A stretch of 64,000 nt of DNA from UBA2266 sp964406945 (GTDB lineage Bacteria > Planctomycetota > Phycisphaerae > Sedimentisphaerales > Anaerobacaceae): contig CAYOTO010000010.1 in NCBI GenBank assembly GCA_964406945.1, positions 1-64,000 on the forward strand. The letters run 5' to 3'. Below the pieces are notes generated by a model. That model searched no databases. It was not told the origin of the DNA and saw only the letters and a list, made by a program, of their open reading frames with translations. Every line of letters starts with the position of its first letter. The first letter of the stretch is position 1. Below, in pieces: positions 42,785 through 51,713 of the stretch. A program made the position numbers and the translations under genes.

Positions 42785-43567
42785 TCAAAGCTTGCCGTTA
42801 TCCCGCAGCCACTGCAGTATTTCTTCCAGGGGCATATTCTCGTTGCCCGGTCTTTCCCACGGGTACTGACTGCTTTCACTTGCGCCGCGGTTTCGTCCGC
42901 GTCTGTTGTTGCGGCCTGAGTCATCTCGATTTCTGTTGTTCCTGTTCGTATCGGACTTGCCGTCTCGATTCGTGCCGCTCTCGTCGATTCCCGAACGCTG
43001 CTGCGAACCGTCGGAGCCGCTCTCGGCGGTTCCCTGGTCCTGGGGCAGTGTGTCCGGAACTCCGTCGCCGTCGGTGTCGATTCCGCCTTCGGCCTCGAGC
43101 AGAGCCTTCTGCTTTTCCTCCTCCTCGAGAATCTGCATCAACTGCTGTTTATTCACATTCGTAATCCAGTGCGTCAATTCCACGTCCTGAAGCACGTCGT
43201 TCGAGTCGGTATACTCGGCCAGACAGACCGCCTGCACCCACATCCGGTTCGTCACCGGTTCGTAAAACGACTCGACCGTAGTTTCCCATGTTATTTCCGG
43301 ATATTTTTCGCTCTGACCGAATTCCACGCCGTCCTTCACCGAATTCGAAGACAGCAGCGTCTCCATATTCTCGCGGGCGACCTCCAGCGCCTTCATTCGC
43401 ACCGAAGTATCGGCCGCGGCGCTCATGCAGCGTTTGACGACCATCAGAACGCTCGAGCAGAGAATCGCAAGGATGGCCAGCGACGTAACCACTTCCATGA
43501 GCGTAAAGCCGCCGCCGACCCGTCCGGGCCTGCATGCGTCGGCGTTATGTACGTATGAAACTCGCAT
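42785..43567 (-). CDS. gspI: GspI-type minor pseudopilin with long charged tail
   Basis: A 260-residue pseudopilin, about twice the usual length. The leader ends RVGGG, followed by FTLMEVVTSLAILAIL (Glu5 present). The globular part covers about residues 20-150. After it comes a Glu-rich helix, then a calcium-loop-like DTDGDGVPD at about 167-175. A long Asn/Arg/Ser/Gly-rich stretch follows, and a final short helix (LEEILQWLRDNGK). The tail is not part of GspI and may reach the secretin or a substrate. Start 43567 is 14 bases after gspH. Function of the tail is unknown. Confidence 0.85.
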   Translation of the reverse strand: MRVSYVHNADACRPGRVGGGFTLMEVVTSLAILAILCSSVLMVVKRCMSAAADTSVRMKALEVARENMETLLSSNSVKDGVEFGQSEKYPEITWETTVESFYEPVTNRMWVQAVCLAEYTDSNDVLQDVELTHWITNVNKQQLMQILEEEEKQKALLEAEGGIDTDGDGVPDTLPQDQGTAESGSDGSQQRSGIDESGTNRDGKSDTNRNNRNRDDSGRNNRRGRNRGASESSQYPWERPGNENMPLEEILQWLRDNGKL

Positions 43568-43581
43568 ATCCCTGCTATTTT

Positions 43582-44130
43582 TCAAAACATGACTTCTTCG
43601 GCGGTTCTGGGCGTCAGCAGCCCGGCGTCGCCCTTGACCAGCGACACTATCGGGCTTATGCGGTTGACCACTATCGACCACGGCTGTTCGTTTTTGTCTA
43701 TAAGCACCACCTTGCCGCCGTATTGCCAGCCGCCGTGGCCGGCCCGGAATTTCGCACGCGAATCGTTAGTAAAATCGCCATCGTCGAATTCCACAAACGA
43801 TATCCAGCAGTTCTCGCCGAGGTCGCCCTTGACGATAATCTCCTCTTCGAGAACCTCGGTCAGATCAGGGTTCTTTATCTCCCGCATCAGATAGCTCTGT
43901 TCGGGAATATCGAGTATGACCTCGAAGCGACGCTCGCTCTGAGCCGCCGCGGACGAGGCCATCTGAAACGCCTTCAGAAGTTTTTGAACCTTCATCTCGA
44001 ACGTCTTGTCCCGCACCTCTTCCACGAGGTTCAACACGGGAATCAAAAGCAAAAGCGAGACCAGGGCCACAACCACCATGATCTCGGCAAGCGTGAAACC
44101 GCTTCTGAACTTTTGCTCCGCGGGCGTCAT
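43582..44130 (-). CDS. gspH: GspH-type minor pseudopilin
   Basis: A 182-residue pseudopilin: leader MTPAEQKFRSG, then FTLAEIMVVVALVSLLLL with Glu5. The globular part is beta-rich with a WISFVEFDDGDF segment. Its place between gspG and gspI matches the canonical order and supports the H assignment over a general type IV pilin. Processed by a prepilin peptidase, which is not in this window. Confidence 0.85.
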   Translation of the reverse strand: MTPAEQKFRSGFTLAEIMVVVALVSLLLLIPVLNLVEEVRDKTFEMKVQKLLKAFQMASSAAAQSERRFEVILDIPEQSYLMREIKNPDLTEVLEEEIIVKGDLGENCWISFVEFDDGDFTNDSRAKFRAGHGGWQYGGKVVLIDKNEQPWSIVVNRISPIVSLVKGDAGLLTPRTAEEVMF

Positions 44131-44152
44131 ATATTCGAATTCCCCGGCTCTT

Positions 44153-44590
44153 TTAGTATATTTCAGTGCTTCTCAAGTCGGCATTCTCGCCTTCGCCGCC
44201 TTCCTGGCCGTCGGCGCCGTAGCTTATTATCTCGTAAGGACTGTTCTCGGCGAAACGTATATAGACAAACTCATTGCCCCACGCATCTTTGGGAACATTC
44301 CTGCTCTTCAGATATCCGCCCTCCGGATAATTCTCGACGTCCGAAGGCTGCTCAACCAGCGCCATCAGTCCCTCCTCCTCTGTCGGATAGCGGCTGGTGT
44401 CCATATAAAACGATGTTACCGCTTCATCCAGCGTCCTGAGGCTGGCCTTGGTTGTTGTCTCCTTGGCCTGGCCGACTTTGCCCATGAAATTCGTCGCCAC
44501 CATCGCGGCAAGCAGGCCGATGATCACGACCACCGCCATAACTTCGACGATTGTAAAGCCCCGCCGGGCGTTTCTCCTTTTGGCTGACAT
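44153..44590 (-). CDS. gspG: GspG-type major pseudopilin
   Basis: The main subunit of the pseudopilus, 145 residues. The leader MSAKRRNARRG is followed by FTIVEVMAVVVIIGLLAAM with Glu5. The globular part has the GspG sequence SRYPTEEEGLMALVEQP and a final calcium-site-like PYEIISYGADGQEGGEGENAD, both typical. GGAG nine bases upstream supports the ATG at 44590. Confidence 0.95.
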   Translation of the reverse strand: MSAKRRNARRGFTIVEVMAVVVIIGLLAAMVATNFMGKVGQAKETTTKASLRTLDEAVTSFYMDTSRYPTEEEGLMALVEQPSDVENYPEGGYLKSRNVPKDAWGNEFVYIRFAENSPYEIISYGADGQEGGEGENADLRSTEIY

Positions 44591-44670
44591 TGCTTTTCTC
44601 CTTACTATCACTTCTTCTGATTCAGTCCAACTCATACTCAATTACGATACATATAATACAATGTGCGATC

Positions 44671-45891
44671 TTACAGTTGCGATGTCGAGAACTGTATGAT
44701 CGGCACCAGTGTTGCATAGGCTATAATGCCGATTATCGCCGCCATTACGATGATTATCAGCGGCTCGAAAGCGGCGCCAAGCCGCTCGATAACCACGTCC
44801 GTAGACGCCTCCAGATCGTCGCTGATATTCTTGAGCATGGTCTCCAGTTCGCCGCTTTTTTCACCCACGGCGACCATGTGCGCGATTGCCGGGTCTATAA
44901 CCCCGCTGTCGCGCAGCGGCGTGGCTATATCCGCCCCGGAAAGAATCCGCTCACGGGCGTTCCGAAGCGCCTGCTTCATCAGAACATTGCCCGTGGTCTC
45001 TGAAACCACCCGCAGCGATTCGGCCATCGGCAGCCCCGAACGCAGCAGCGTCGACAACGTGGATGCAAACCGCGCTACGACCCTCTGTTTGAACAGTGGA
45101 CCGAAAACCGGAAGTCCCAGCAGGAACCTGTCGCGCAGATAAGCGCCCCGTTCGGTCTTGAAGAACTTTCGCAGCATGCTCGTTATGACCAGGAAGCCGA
45201 ATATGATAAGAATCAGCCACGGACTGGTAAGTACGTAGCCGACGTTCATGAGCTGTTTTGTAAGCCACGGCAATTCCATCCCGGCGGATTTGATCTGCTC
45301 GCCGATTGTCGGAATAACCTTGGTCGTCAGGATCAGAATCGCCCCGAACATGAAAATCGTAACGACGATCGGATAAACCATCGCCGTGATGACCTTCGAT
45401 TCGACCCGCTGACGTTTCTCCATGAAATTCGCGATCGTAGCCAGACTGTCGCCCATCGTACCTGTAACCTCACCGACCTTGACCATGCTCACGAATATCA
45501 CATCGAAGTAATTGTCGTAGTCTTTCAGGGCGTCCGTAAACGACTCGCCGGTCACCACCCGGTCGCGAATATCGCTCAGGGCGTGTTTTAGTTTGGGATC
45601 CGAGACCTGCAGCGTCATGACCGAAAGCGCCTCGGTCAGCTTTATACCGGAATTGAGGAGCGTGGCCAACTGCTTGGCGACCTCGATAACCTGTGACTTC
45701 TTTGGTCTGGACAGACCCGAAAAAACATCCTTCAGATTCAGTTGCCTCTCCGAGTTGGATTCGACAACGCTGGTCGGATGTATACTCCGCGCACGAAGCT
45801 GCTTCCTGGCGGCATACGGACTCTCAGCCGCAATCGACCCCTTCGTCTTACGCCCCGTAGGAGCTATAGCAGTATACTCATACCTCGGCAT
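44671..45891 (-). CDS. gspF: type II secretion inner-membrane protein GspF
   Basis: Platform protein of 406 residues with two homologous halves, each ending in hydrophobic helices. Visible motifs: RYEYTAIAPTGRKTKGSI at the start, LATLLNSGIKLTEALSVM in the first half, and FASTLSTLLRSGLPMAESLRVVSE in the second. Three to four transmembrane helices near 170-190, 220-240 and 375-400. It connects the GspE ATPase to pseudopilus assembly. Confidence 0.95.
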   Translation of the reverse strand: MPRYEYTAIAPTGRKTKGSIAAESPYAARKQLRARSIHPTSVVESNSERQLNLKDVFSGLSRPKKSQVIEVAKQLATLLNSGIKLTEALSVMTLQVSDPKLKHALSDIRDRVVTGESFTDALKDYDNYFDVIFVSMVKVGEVTGTMGDSLATIANFMEKRQRVESKVITAMVYPIVVTIFMFGAILILTTKVIPTIGEQIKSAGMELPWLTKQLMNVGYVLTSPWLILIIFGFLVITSMLRKFFKTERGAYLRDRFLLGLPVFGPLFKQRVVARFASTLSTLLRSGLPMAESLRVVSETTGNVLMKQALRNARERILSGADIATPLRDSGVIDPAIAHMVAVGEKSGELETMLKNISDDLEASTDVVIERLGAAFEPLIIIVMAAIIGIIAYATLVPIIQFSTSQL

Positions 45892-45984
45892 CCGTTACCC
45901 GCTCAATTCTCTTGCTGCGCTTTGCACGGTCTTTCTCGAAGCCGCGAAAACCGCTTCACTAACTATTAAATATACCTGTTAAAC

Positions 45985-47679
45985 CTAAACTACGTCCGCC
46001 TGCGAGACTCTCAGCACTTCCGAAATCGTCGTAGTTCCGGCGGCAACTTTCCGCGCCCCGTCCATACGCAGGGTCTGCATTCCGTTTTTCAGCGCCTCGC
46101 GTTTGATCGCCCCGGCCGTTTCTCTCTTATAGATCAGCTCCTGAATGTCGTCGGTTATCAGCAGCAGCTCGTAAATGCCGGTTCGCCCGCGATAGCCCGT
46201 ATGGAAACACCGCTCACAGCCGGCGCCCTTATAGAATTTCGTATCGCCCTCTACATCCAACCCCAACTGCCTCAACTCGTTCGGCGCCGGATCGTAGGAT
46301 TCCCGACACTCGTCGCATATTCTTCTTACAAGTCGCTGAGCCAGTATCGCAATCAGCGAAGAACTCGCAAGATACGGCTCCACGCCCAGGTCCAGCAATC
46401 GGCTGACCGCGCCGGCCGAGTCGTTGGTGTGAAGCGTACTGAAAACAAGGTGACCCGTCAAGGACGACTGGATCGCCATCCGCGCGGTCTCGATATCACG
46501 AACCTCGCCGACCATGATCACATCCGGGTCCTGACGAAGCACGTGCCTCAGCGACGTCGCAAAAGTCATGCCCTTCTTCGTCGCCACCTGAATCTGACTG
46601 ATCCCTTCGAGCTGGTACTCGATCGGGTCCTCGATGGTCAGCACGTTCTTCTCGGAAGAGTTGATCCTGTTGAGCGATGCGTAAAGGGTGGTGCTTTTAC
46701 CGCTGCCGGTCGGTCCTGTAACGAAGATAACCCCGTGCGACCTGTGCAGCAGCGTATCGAACTTCGTAAGATCGTCCTTCCACATCCCCAGTTCGTTCAA
46801 GTCGAAAATGCCGGTGCTCTTGTCCAGCAGACGCAGCACGGCCCGCTCGCCGAAACTCGTCGGCACGGTGCTCACACGCAAATCGACCTCGCGCTGGCCC
46901 AGGCGAACGCTGCATCGACCGTCCTGCGGCATACGCCGCTCGGCGATGTCCATCGAAGCCATAACCTTGATACGCGATATCACCAGCGGAAGAACGTTGC
47001 GATTCAAACTAAGAACATCGTAAAGAATGCCGTCGATCCGGTAACGGATCTGGATTCTTGTTTCGTAGGGATGAACGTGAATATCGCTGGCCCGCAACTG
47101 CAGAGCGCGAAACAGCACGTCGTTGACCAGCCGGATAACCGGAGGCCTGTTCACCACGTCCAGAAGGTCGTCGGAAGTCGAGACCTCGTCCACAAGCTGG
47201 TCGAGATTCTGCTGATCCAGTTCCTCGGCCACTTCCTCGATAACCGTGGATCGCTGCTCGTACGCCGTATCGATAACCGACGTTATAGCCGTACGCGTAG
47301 ACACCGCCGGCTTTACCGGCATTCCCGTCATCTTCGAGACATTGTCCAGAAGGTCCGCATCCAGCGGCTTGGACATTACGACCGTCAACTCCCCGTTGCT
47401 CTGCTCCTGTTTTATACCGATTAGATAATGATGCTGGGCGTAAGTGGCCGGAACGTTCTCGACGAACTCCTCCGGAACCGCTTTCTCGGGAATATCTTCC
47501 AGGTATTCCCAGCCCAGCGCCTCGGCGAACAGCTTCAATACTACATCTTCGGTAAAAAACGGACACGCCAGCAACGCCTCGTCAAGACGCCGACCGGCGC
47601 TCTCGGCGAGAACTCTCTCGAGTTGCTCAAGGTCGATTAAATCGGTCCGTCTGGCGGTCTGTACCAACAACTCTTTCAT
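45985..47679 (-). CDS. gspE: type II secretion ATPase GspE
   Basis: Cytoplasmic ATPase of 564 residues. The N-terminal domain binds GspL; the C-terminal motor shows Walker A GPTGSGKST, Asp box LTIEDPIEYQ, Walker B VGEVRDIETA, and the His box TGHLVFSTLHTNDSAG. It also has the zinc-binding tetra-Cys loop (CDEC ... CERC) found in GspE/PilB proteins. It powers pseudopilus growth. Located between gspD and gspF as usual. Confidence 0.96.
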   Translation of the reverse strand: MKELLVQTARRTDLIDLEQLERVLAESAGRRLDEALLACPFFTEDVVLKLFAEALGWEYLEDIPEKAVPEEFVENVPATYAQHHYLIGIKQEQSNGELTVVMSKPLDADLLDNVSKMTGMPVKPAVSTRTAITSVIDTAYEQRSTVIEEVAEELDQQNLDQLVDEVSTSDDLLDVVNRPPVIRLVNDVLFRALQLRASDIHVHPYETRIQIRYRIDGILYDVLSLNRNVLPLVISRIKVMASMDIAERRMPQDGRCSVRLGQREVDLRVSTVPTSFGERAVLRLLDKSTGIFDLNELGMWKDDLTKFDTLLHRSHGVIFVTGPTGSGKSTTLYASLNRINSSEKNVLTIEDPIEYQLEGISQIQVATKKGMTFATSLRHVLRQDPDVIMVGEVRDIETARMAIQSSLTGHLVFSTLHTNDSAGAVSRLLDLGVEPYLASSSLIAILAQRLVRRICDECRESYDPAPNELRQLGLDVEGDTKFYKGAGCERCFHTGYRGRTGIYELLLITDDIQELIYKRETAGAIKREALKNGMQTLRMDGARKVAAGTTTISEVLRVSQADVV

Positions 47680-47751
47680 ATCAAACTACTTCTAAACGCC
47701 CGTTATCGGCTTATTTTCGCCGCCGATCCCCAACAGCGACAATCAAAATCC

Positions 47752-47769
47752 ATCAGCCCCAAGGCTGAT
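47752..47769 (-). promoter_or_regulatory. hairpin between gspD and gspE
   Basis: ATCAGCC-TTGG-GGCTGAT (minus strand) is a perfect seven-base stem with a four-base loop, followed by a weak T-rich stretch. It could reduce transcription between the large secretin gene and gspE. Confidence 0.4.
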
Positions 47770-47775
47770 TACACA

Positions 47776-47811
47776 GCTTTGCGTTCTAAGTTTTACGCTT
47801 TGCATTTCTAA
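47776..47811. repeat. imperfect direct repeat at the 3' end of gspD
   Basis: GCTTTGCGTTCTAA (47776-47789) and GCTTTGCATTTCTAA (47797-47811) are near-identical and separated by seven bases; the second overlaps the gspD stop codon. Origin unknown. Confidence 0.4.
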
Positions 47812-50800
47812 TTTATATCCCCGAGCACTTTAACCGGCTCCATCGGCTTGGAATCGAGACCCGGCCAGTCCTGCTTTTGCTGGAACATCCTTTCGGCCTC
47901 TTCGAATGCCTCGCGATTCTCTCTGGATATCTTCTCCAGGTTCGCCATTCCGCTCGTCTCATCCGGCCGCAGTATATTTGCTCTCACAAAGATATACAGC
48001 TTGTTTGCCTTATCGCTGTTGCTAACACCGCTGAACAAACCGCCAACAAGCGGAATATCGCCCAGCAGCGGAACCTTACCGCGGTTCTTCGTCTGGTTAA
48101 GCTTCGTGAGACCGCCGAGGATAATCGTACTGCCGTCCGGCACCGTCACGACCGTGGTAACCTGGCTGGTCCGGTAGTCCGGCGGAGCATCCTGCTTCTT
48201 CTCGAAATCTTCACGCGTCATGTCTATCTCGAGCCTGAGAAGATCGCCCTCGCTGATGTTCGGCGTAATCGACAACTCGATCTTGGCCGGGTATTCGGTC
48301 CACTTGCTGCTGGTAACCGGAACGCCCTGATCCGTATAGACCGTCGTATCTTCCTGGACGTAGGTCTTCTCGTTCGTACTGATAACACCCTGCTCATTGT
48401 CGTTTACCAGCACCTTTGGCTGGGCCAGGATTCGACCGTAATCCTTGCGGTCCATCGCCGTGAACAGCGCCTGAATCTTCTCCGAACCGTAAAAGCCCGT
48501 AGTCGATCCGCTGCCGCCTACATTCCAGCCGCCCTCGAGAATCGTATCCGTACTCTTGAGAAGGCTGTCCACGCCTATTATCTGATTGCCCGCGACCGCG
48601 TGCTGGGCGTTGGCGATGATATTAAGGTCGTATTCGAACAGATCGTTTCGCGTAATCTCGACCAGCGCCACGTCGATAAGAACCTGCGGACGCCGCTTGT
48701 CCAACTGCTCGATCAGATTCGCTATCCATTCCTGGTTCTTCTTGCTGGCATAGACAATCAGGCTGAAGGTATTCTCATCCGGCACGATGACGATCGTATC
48801 CTCCTGCCTTTGAACCACCTTCTCGACCTTGCCTTCCTTGTCCTGAATAGTCTCCTTAACCAGTTGCTCCAATACGCCGGCCAGATCTTCGGGCTTTTGA
48901 TTCTCCAGCGGATAGATTTTATAGGGAATCTCGCCCTCGTCGGTCTCCTGGTCGATGTAAGCCAGAATGGCCGCCATCTGATTGTGCTGCTCGTCGGTCG
49001 CATTGACCAGAAGCGAATTGGTCGCCTCGATCACTACGACCTGCGGCTCCTCGACCAGGGCATCCGCCGTGGCCGACATACCGCTGCTCGGCGTCGTCCG
49101 GCTGGGTCCGGAGTTGTTCGGAGCGGTCGTCCGCCCGGCCGTAGTGGAAGTCGAACTGCTCGTCGAACTGCCGTAACGATTGCTTCCATAACCGCCCGAA
49201 CCGCTGATTATTCCCAGCTCGGACATCTTCTTGCGAACCTCTTCGGCGTCCACGTGTTTGATCTTGTACAGCTTCATGTGGCGAAGGTCCTGCTGCGCCA
49301 CGTCAAGCGTATCGATCAACTGCTCGACTATCTCCAACTGCTCGGCATTGCCGATCATAAGGATTCGGTTCGTTCGCTCGTCAGCATCGAGAAATACCGC
49401 GTCCGGCGCGGTGGGGGCACTGGCGCCGCCGGAACGACTTGCCTCGGCTCTTCTGGCGGCCGCTTCGCGAGCCAGTCTGGCCCGCCGCATCGCCTCGGTC
49501 TCTCCGGCAGGCGCCGCCGTGGTCGTGGAACTGACCGACACCGAGACAGTAACTTCACCCAACTGCTCGGCCAGCGATTTAACCGTCGGAGCCAGCGATT
49601 TGGCCATCGTGTACTGCAACTGCCTGTAGCGGAACTCCCTGGGCTTGCCCGGCTTGTCGATCATGGCAAGAAGCTGCTCGATGCGGTTCATACGATACGC
49701 GTAACCGGTCACAATCAGCGTCTGATTCTCCGGCAGATCGGAAATGGTAACACCCAGCTTCATCGTCGTAAGCAGGTTCTTGGCGCTGCTGGTCTCGATG
49801 TGCTGCAGCTTGAAAACACGCGTGATAACCACATCACCGTGCCTGACCTTGCCGCCTTCGACCATCAGCATCGGGTCGATAACGCCGATATCCGCCTGCT
49901 TGACAACCGTAACGACGTTTCCGACCCGGCTCATAGCCAGGCCTTTGAACTTCAGAACCGACTCCAGCAGCGGATACAGGTCCTTGACCTGCAGATTGCC
50001 GCGGAGCTTGCCCTGCAGCTTCAGCGTCACCTCTCCGGCGGCCGCGATGTCCTTCGGTTCGTACATATAGTCCAGATTCATGTACTCGCCCACCAGGCCC
50101 ATAAGCGACTCGACGGACATCTTATCCGGCAGAGTTACCTTCAAAGGATTGTTGCCGCCGGTCGGATCATCCGGCTTGTAACTGTTCTCGTCGCTAACCA
50201 TCTCGGCCGGCGTTTTTGTCTTGGCCTGATTCGACGTGCTGCTCAGGTCGATCGTCTTGCTCTGCGGCCGCTCAATTTTAGCGGCCTGGCCGGTATTCGC
50301 ATCCGGCCCAGGCGCAGGAGCCTTCTCGGTCGTTTCGAGATCCGCCTTGCTGATATCGGGCCTCGTCGCCGGCTCATTGGGCTCGACCGTTTCATTGACC
50401 GTGGCCGGTTCTGCGGGCTCGGGCTTGTTCGGCGCGGCCGGCTCGATCGGCTCGGGCAGCTCGATGTCGATCATCTCGCCCTCTTTCCTGGGCGCATCGG
50501 CCAGATTGCCGTCCTCGAGCAGAGCCGCCATCGCCGCCATCGCATCCTTCTCGGCATCACTGCCGCCGCCCGCCTCATCCTCAGACTCTCTCTCGATTGG
50601 GTTGGCGGCTTTATTCGGCTCAACAAGCTTATTTTGCGGCGCATTCGAATCAGACGTTTGCGTAGATTCCATTGCGGCCGAATTGTCCTGTTCGGCTTCG
50701 GTATCTGCAGGCTCTTTGCCCGCACCGGGTGCCGGCCGGCCGGGTTGGTTGGCATCGGCCATTTCCGCCGCCGTGGCAACGCTCGAATCGCTCTTGTTCG

Positions 50801-51293
50801 GCTTAGAAGCCTTCGACAGACGCCCGATGGTCTTGACGATATCCTCCACACGGTCCGCGGGCATGATCACAACGACCACATTCCTGTGAACGTCGATTAT
50901 GGCGAGGTCCTTGCCGTTGCTCGGAACGGCCCCGAACGTGCCTATCGAAACGTCCCCCAGCGCCGACTCGATCGCCCCATTGCTCGGACGCTCGCCGCTC
51001 ATCGGACCCAGTTTGCCCATCACGTATTCCCGGTCGGTATCCAGCAGCTCCAGCACAGCCAGAGCTTTCGGAAGATCCGATTCCGTCGAAGTAACCAGCA
51101 GAGAATCCTTTCCCGGCACCTTCGAAACAGCCCCCATCCGAAGCCTCGACACATATTCCTGTGCCTTCTGGGCCGACAGATGCTTGAGAGTAATCACCTT
51201 GTGATTAGGCGATTTCGACCGGCCGGCGGCGACGCAAATCGAAGACGCCGCCAGAACAACCGCCAGAAGCATCCGGAAACGGCTTTTCACCAT
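47808..51293 (-). CDS. gspD: GspD-type secretin with extra ring modules and long linker
   Basis: Outer-membrane channel of the type II system, 1161 residues against about 650-700 in typical GspD. Order: signal peptide (1-25); a KH-like ring module (~32-88, ending LLDTD); a Pro/Glu/Ala/Asn-rich linker (~160-380); an N0-like module (~385-470); then KH-like modules ending near MIDKPG (~547), LIDTLD (~663), YIDQE (~782) and EQLDKRR (~868). Two of these carry Arg/Ala- or Ser/Thr-rich inserts. The secretin core follows with ILAQPKVLVNDNEQG, VPDGSTIILGGL and VPLLGDIPLVGGLFS. The ATG at 51293 follows AGGG by six bases and starts a good signal peptide; an earlier frame start (51359) is ignored. Extra modules are read from pattern, not structure. 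Confidence 0.93.
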   Translation of the reverse strand: MVKSRFRMLLAVVLAASSICVAAGRSKSPNHKVITLKHLSAQKAQEYVSRLRMGAVSKVPGKDSLLVTSTESDLPKALAVLELLDTDREYVMGKLGPMSGERPSNGAIESALGDVSIGTFGAVPSNGKDLAIIDVHRNVVVVIMPADRVEDIVKTIGRLSKASKPNKSDSSVATAAEMADANQPGRPAPGAGKEPADTEAEQDNSAAMESTQTSDSNAPQNKLVEPNKAANPIERESEDEAGGGSDAEKDAMAAMAALLEDGNLADAPRKEGEMIDIELPEPIEPAAPNKPEPAEPATVNETVEPNEPATRPDISKADLETTEKAPAPGPDANTGQAAKIERPQSKTIDLSSTSNQAKTKTPAEMVSDENSYKPDDPTGGNNPLKVTLPDKMSVESLMGLVGEYMNLDYMYEPKDIAAAGEVTLKLQGKLRGNLQVKDLYPLLESVLKFKGLAMSRVGNVVTVVKQADIGVIDPMLMVEGGKVRHGDVVITRVFKLQHIETSSAKNLLTTMKLGVTISDLPENQTLIVTGYAYRMNRIEQLLAMIDKPGKPREFRYRQLQYTMAKSLAPTVKSLAEQLGEVTVSVSVSSTTTAAPAGETEAMRRARLAREAAARRAEASRSGGASAPTAPDAVFLDADERTNRILMIGNAEQLEIVEQLIDTLDVAQQDLRHMKLYKIKHVDAEEVRKKMSELGIISGSGGYGSNRYGSSTSSSTSTTAGRTTAPNNSGPSRTTPSSGMSATADALVEEPQVVVIEATNSLLVNATDEQHNQMAAILAYIDQETDEGEIPYKIYPLENQKPEDLAGVLEQLVKETIQDKEGKVEKVVQRQEDTIVIVPDENTFSLIVYASKKNQEWIANLIEQLDKRRPQVLIDVALVEITRNDLFEYDLNIIANAQHAVAGNQIIGVDSLLKSTDTILEGGWNVGGSGSTTGFYGSEKIQALFTAMDRKDYGRILAQPKVLVNDNEQGVISTNEKTYVQEDTTVYTDQGVPVTSSKWTEYPAKIELSITPNISEGDLLRLEIDMTREDFEKKQDAPPDYRTSQVTTVVTVPDGSTIILGGLTKLNQTKNRGKVPLLGDIPLVGGLFSGVSNSDKANKLYIFVRANILRPDETSGMANLEKISRENREAFEEAERMFQQKQDWPGLDSKPMEPVKVLGDIN

Positions 51294-51713
51294 GATACAC
51301 CCTTCTCTCATAATAGAAAATCCCATCGCTTGTAACGTAACCCTGTGCCAAAAGCGCAAAATGAGCCGGGCTAACCGGTCGGCTCAAAAAAAACGCTGAA
51401 AACCCGGAAAATTATGAACCTGAACCATACAATTCGACATTCTGCGCAAGGCGCAGCACGTCCGATACCTATTCAGACACGCCAAATCGATAAAAGTTCC
51501 CCGCCTCCACTGGAAAATAAATTTTTCGCCCCGTACCTTTGGATAAAGGTCGAAAAACAGCCAATACTTTCTATCGGCCGGTTTTTATTGGACTTTCGAG
51601 ACTGCGAAAATCCGATACAACCGTTTCCAGCCGAGTGCACGATACCGGCGTAAACGCCATAGAAAACATAAGAAATGAATCACCTCTCGGCAACTTGGGA
51701 AATGTCTCTGCTG
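51294..51713. other. leader/intergenic region between gspC-like and gspD
   Basis: No gene is convincing; a plus-strand frame at 51414-51653 has no family features. On the minus strand, eight T precede a GAGCCG/CGGCTC hairpin (51385-51363), then about 70 bases lead to gspD. I compared this with c-di-GMP riboswitches and did not find their core. A promoter for gspD could lie here, but no clear hexamer pair was found. Confidence 0.35.

Noticed and set aside
47877..51335. An 1152-codon open frame antisense to gspD, and similar long antisense frames opposite lptD, lysS, gspE and others
   Set aside because: They lie exactly opposite confident genes, lack ribosome sites and family motifs, and are the usual by-product of GC-rich codon bias.
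51294..51400. Possible c-di-GMP riboswitch in the gspD leader
   Set aside because: There is a hairpin, but the conserved core nucleotides and paired P1-P3 layout of that class could not be matched.
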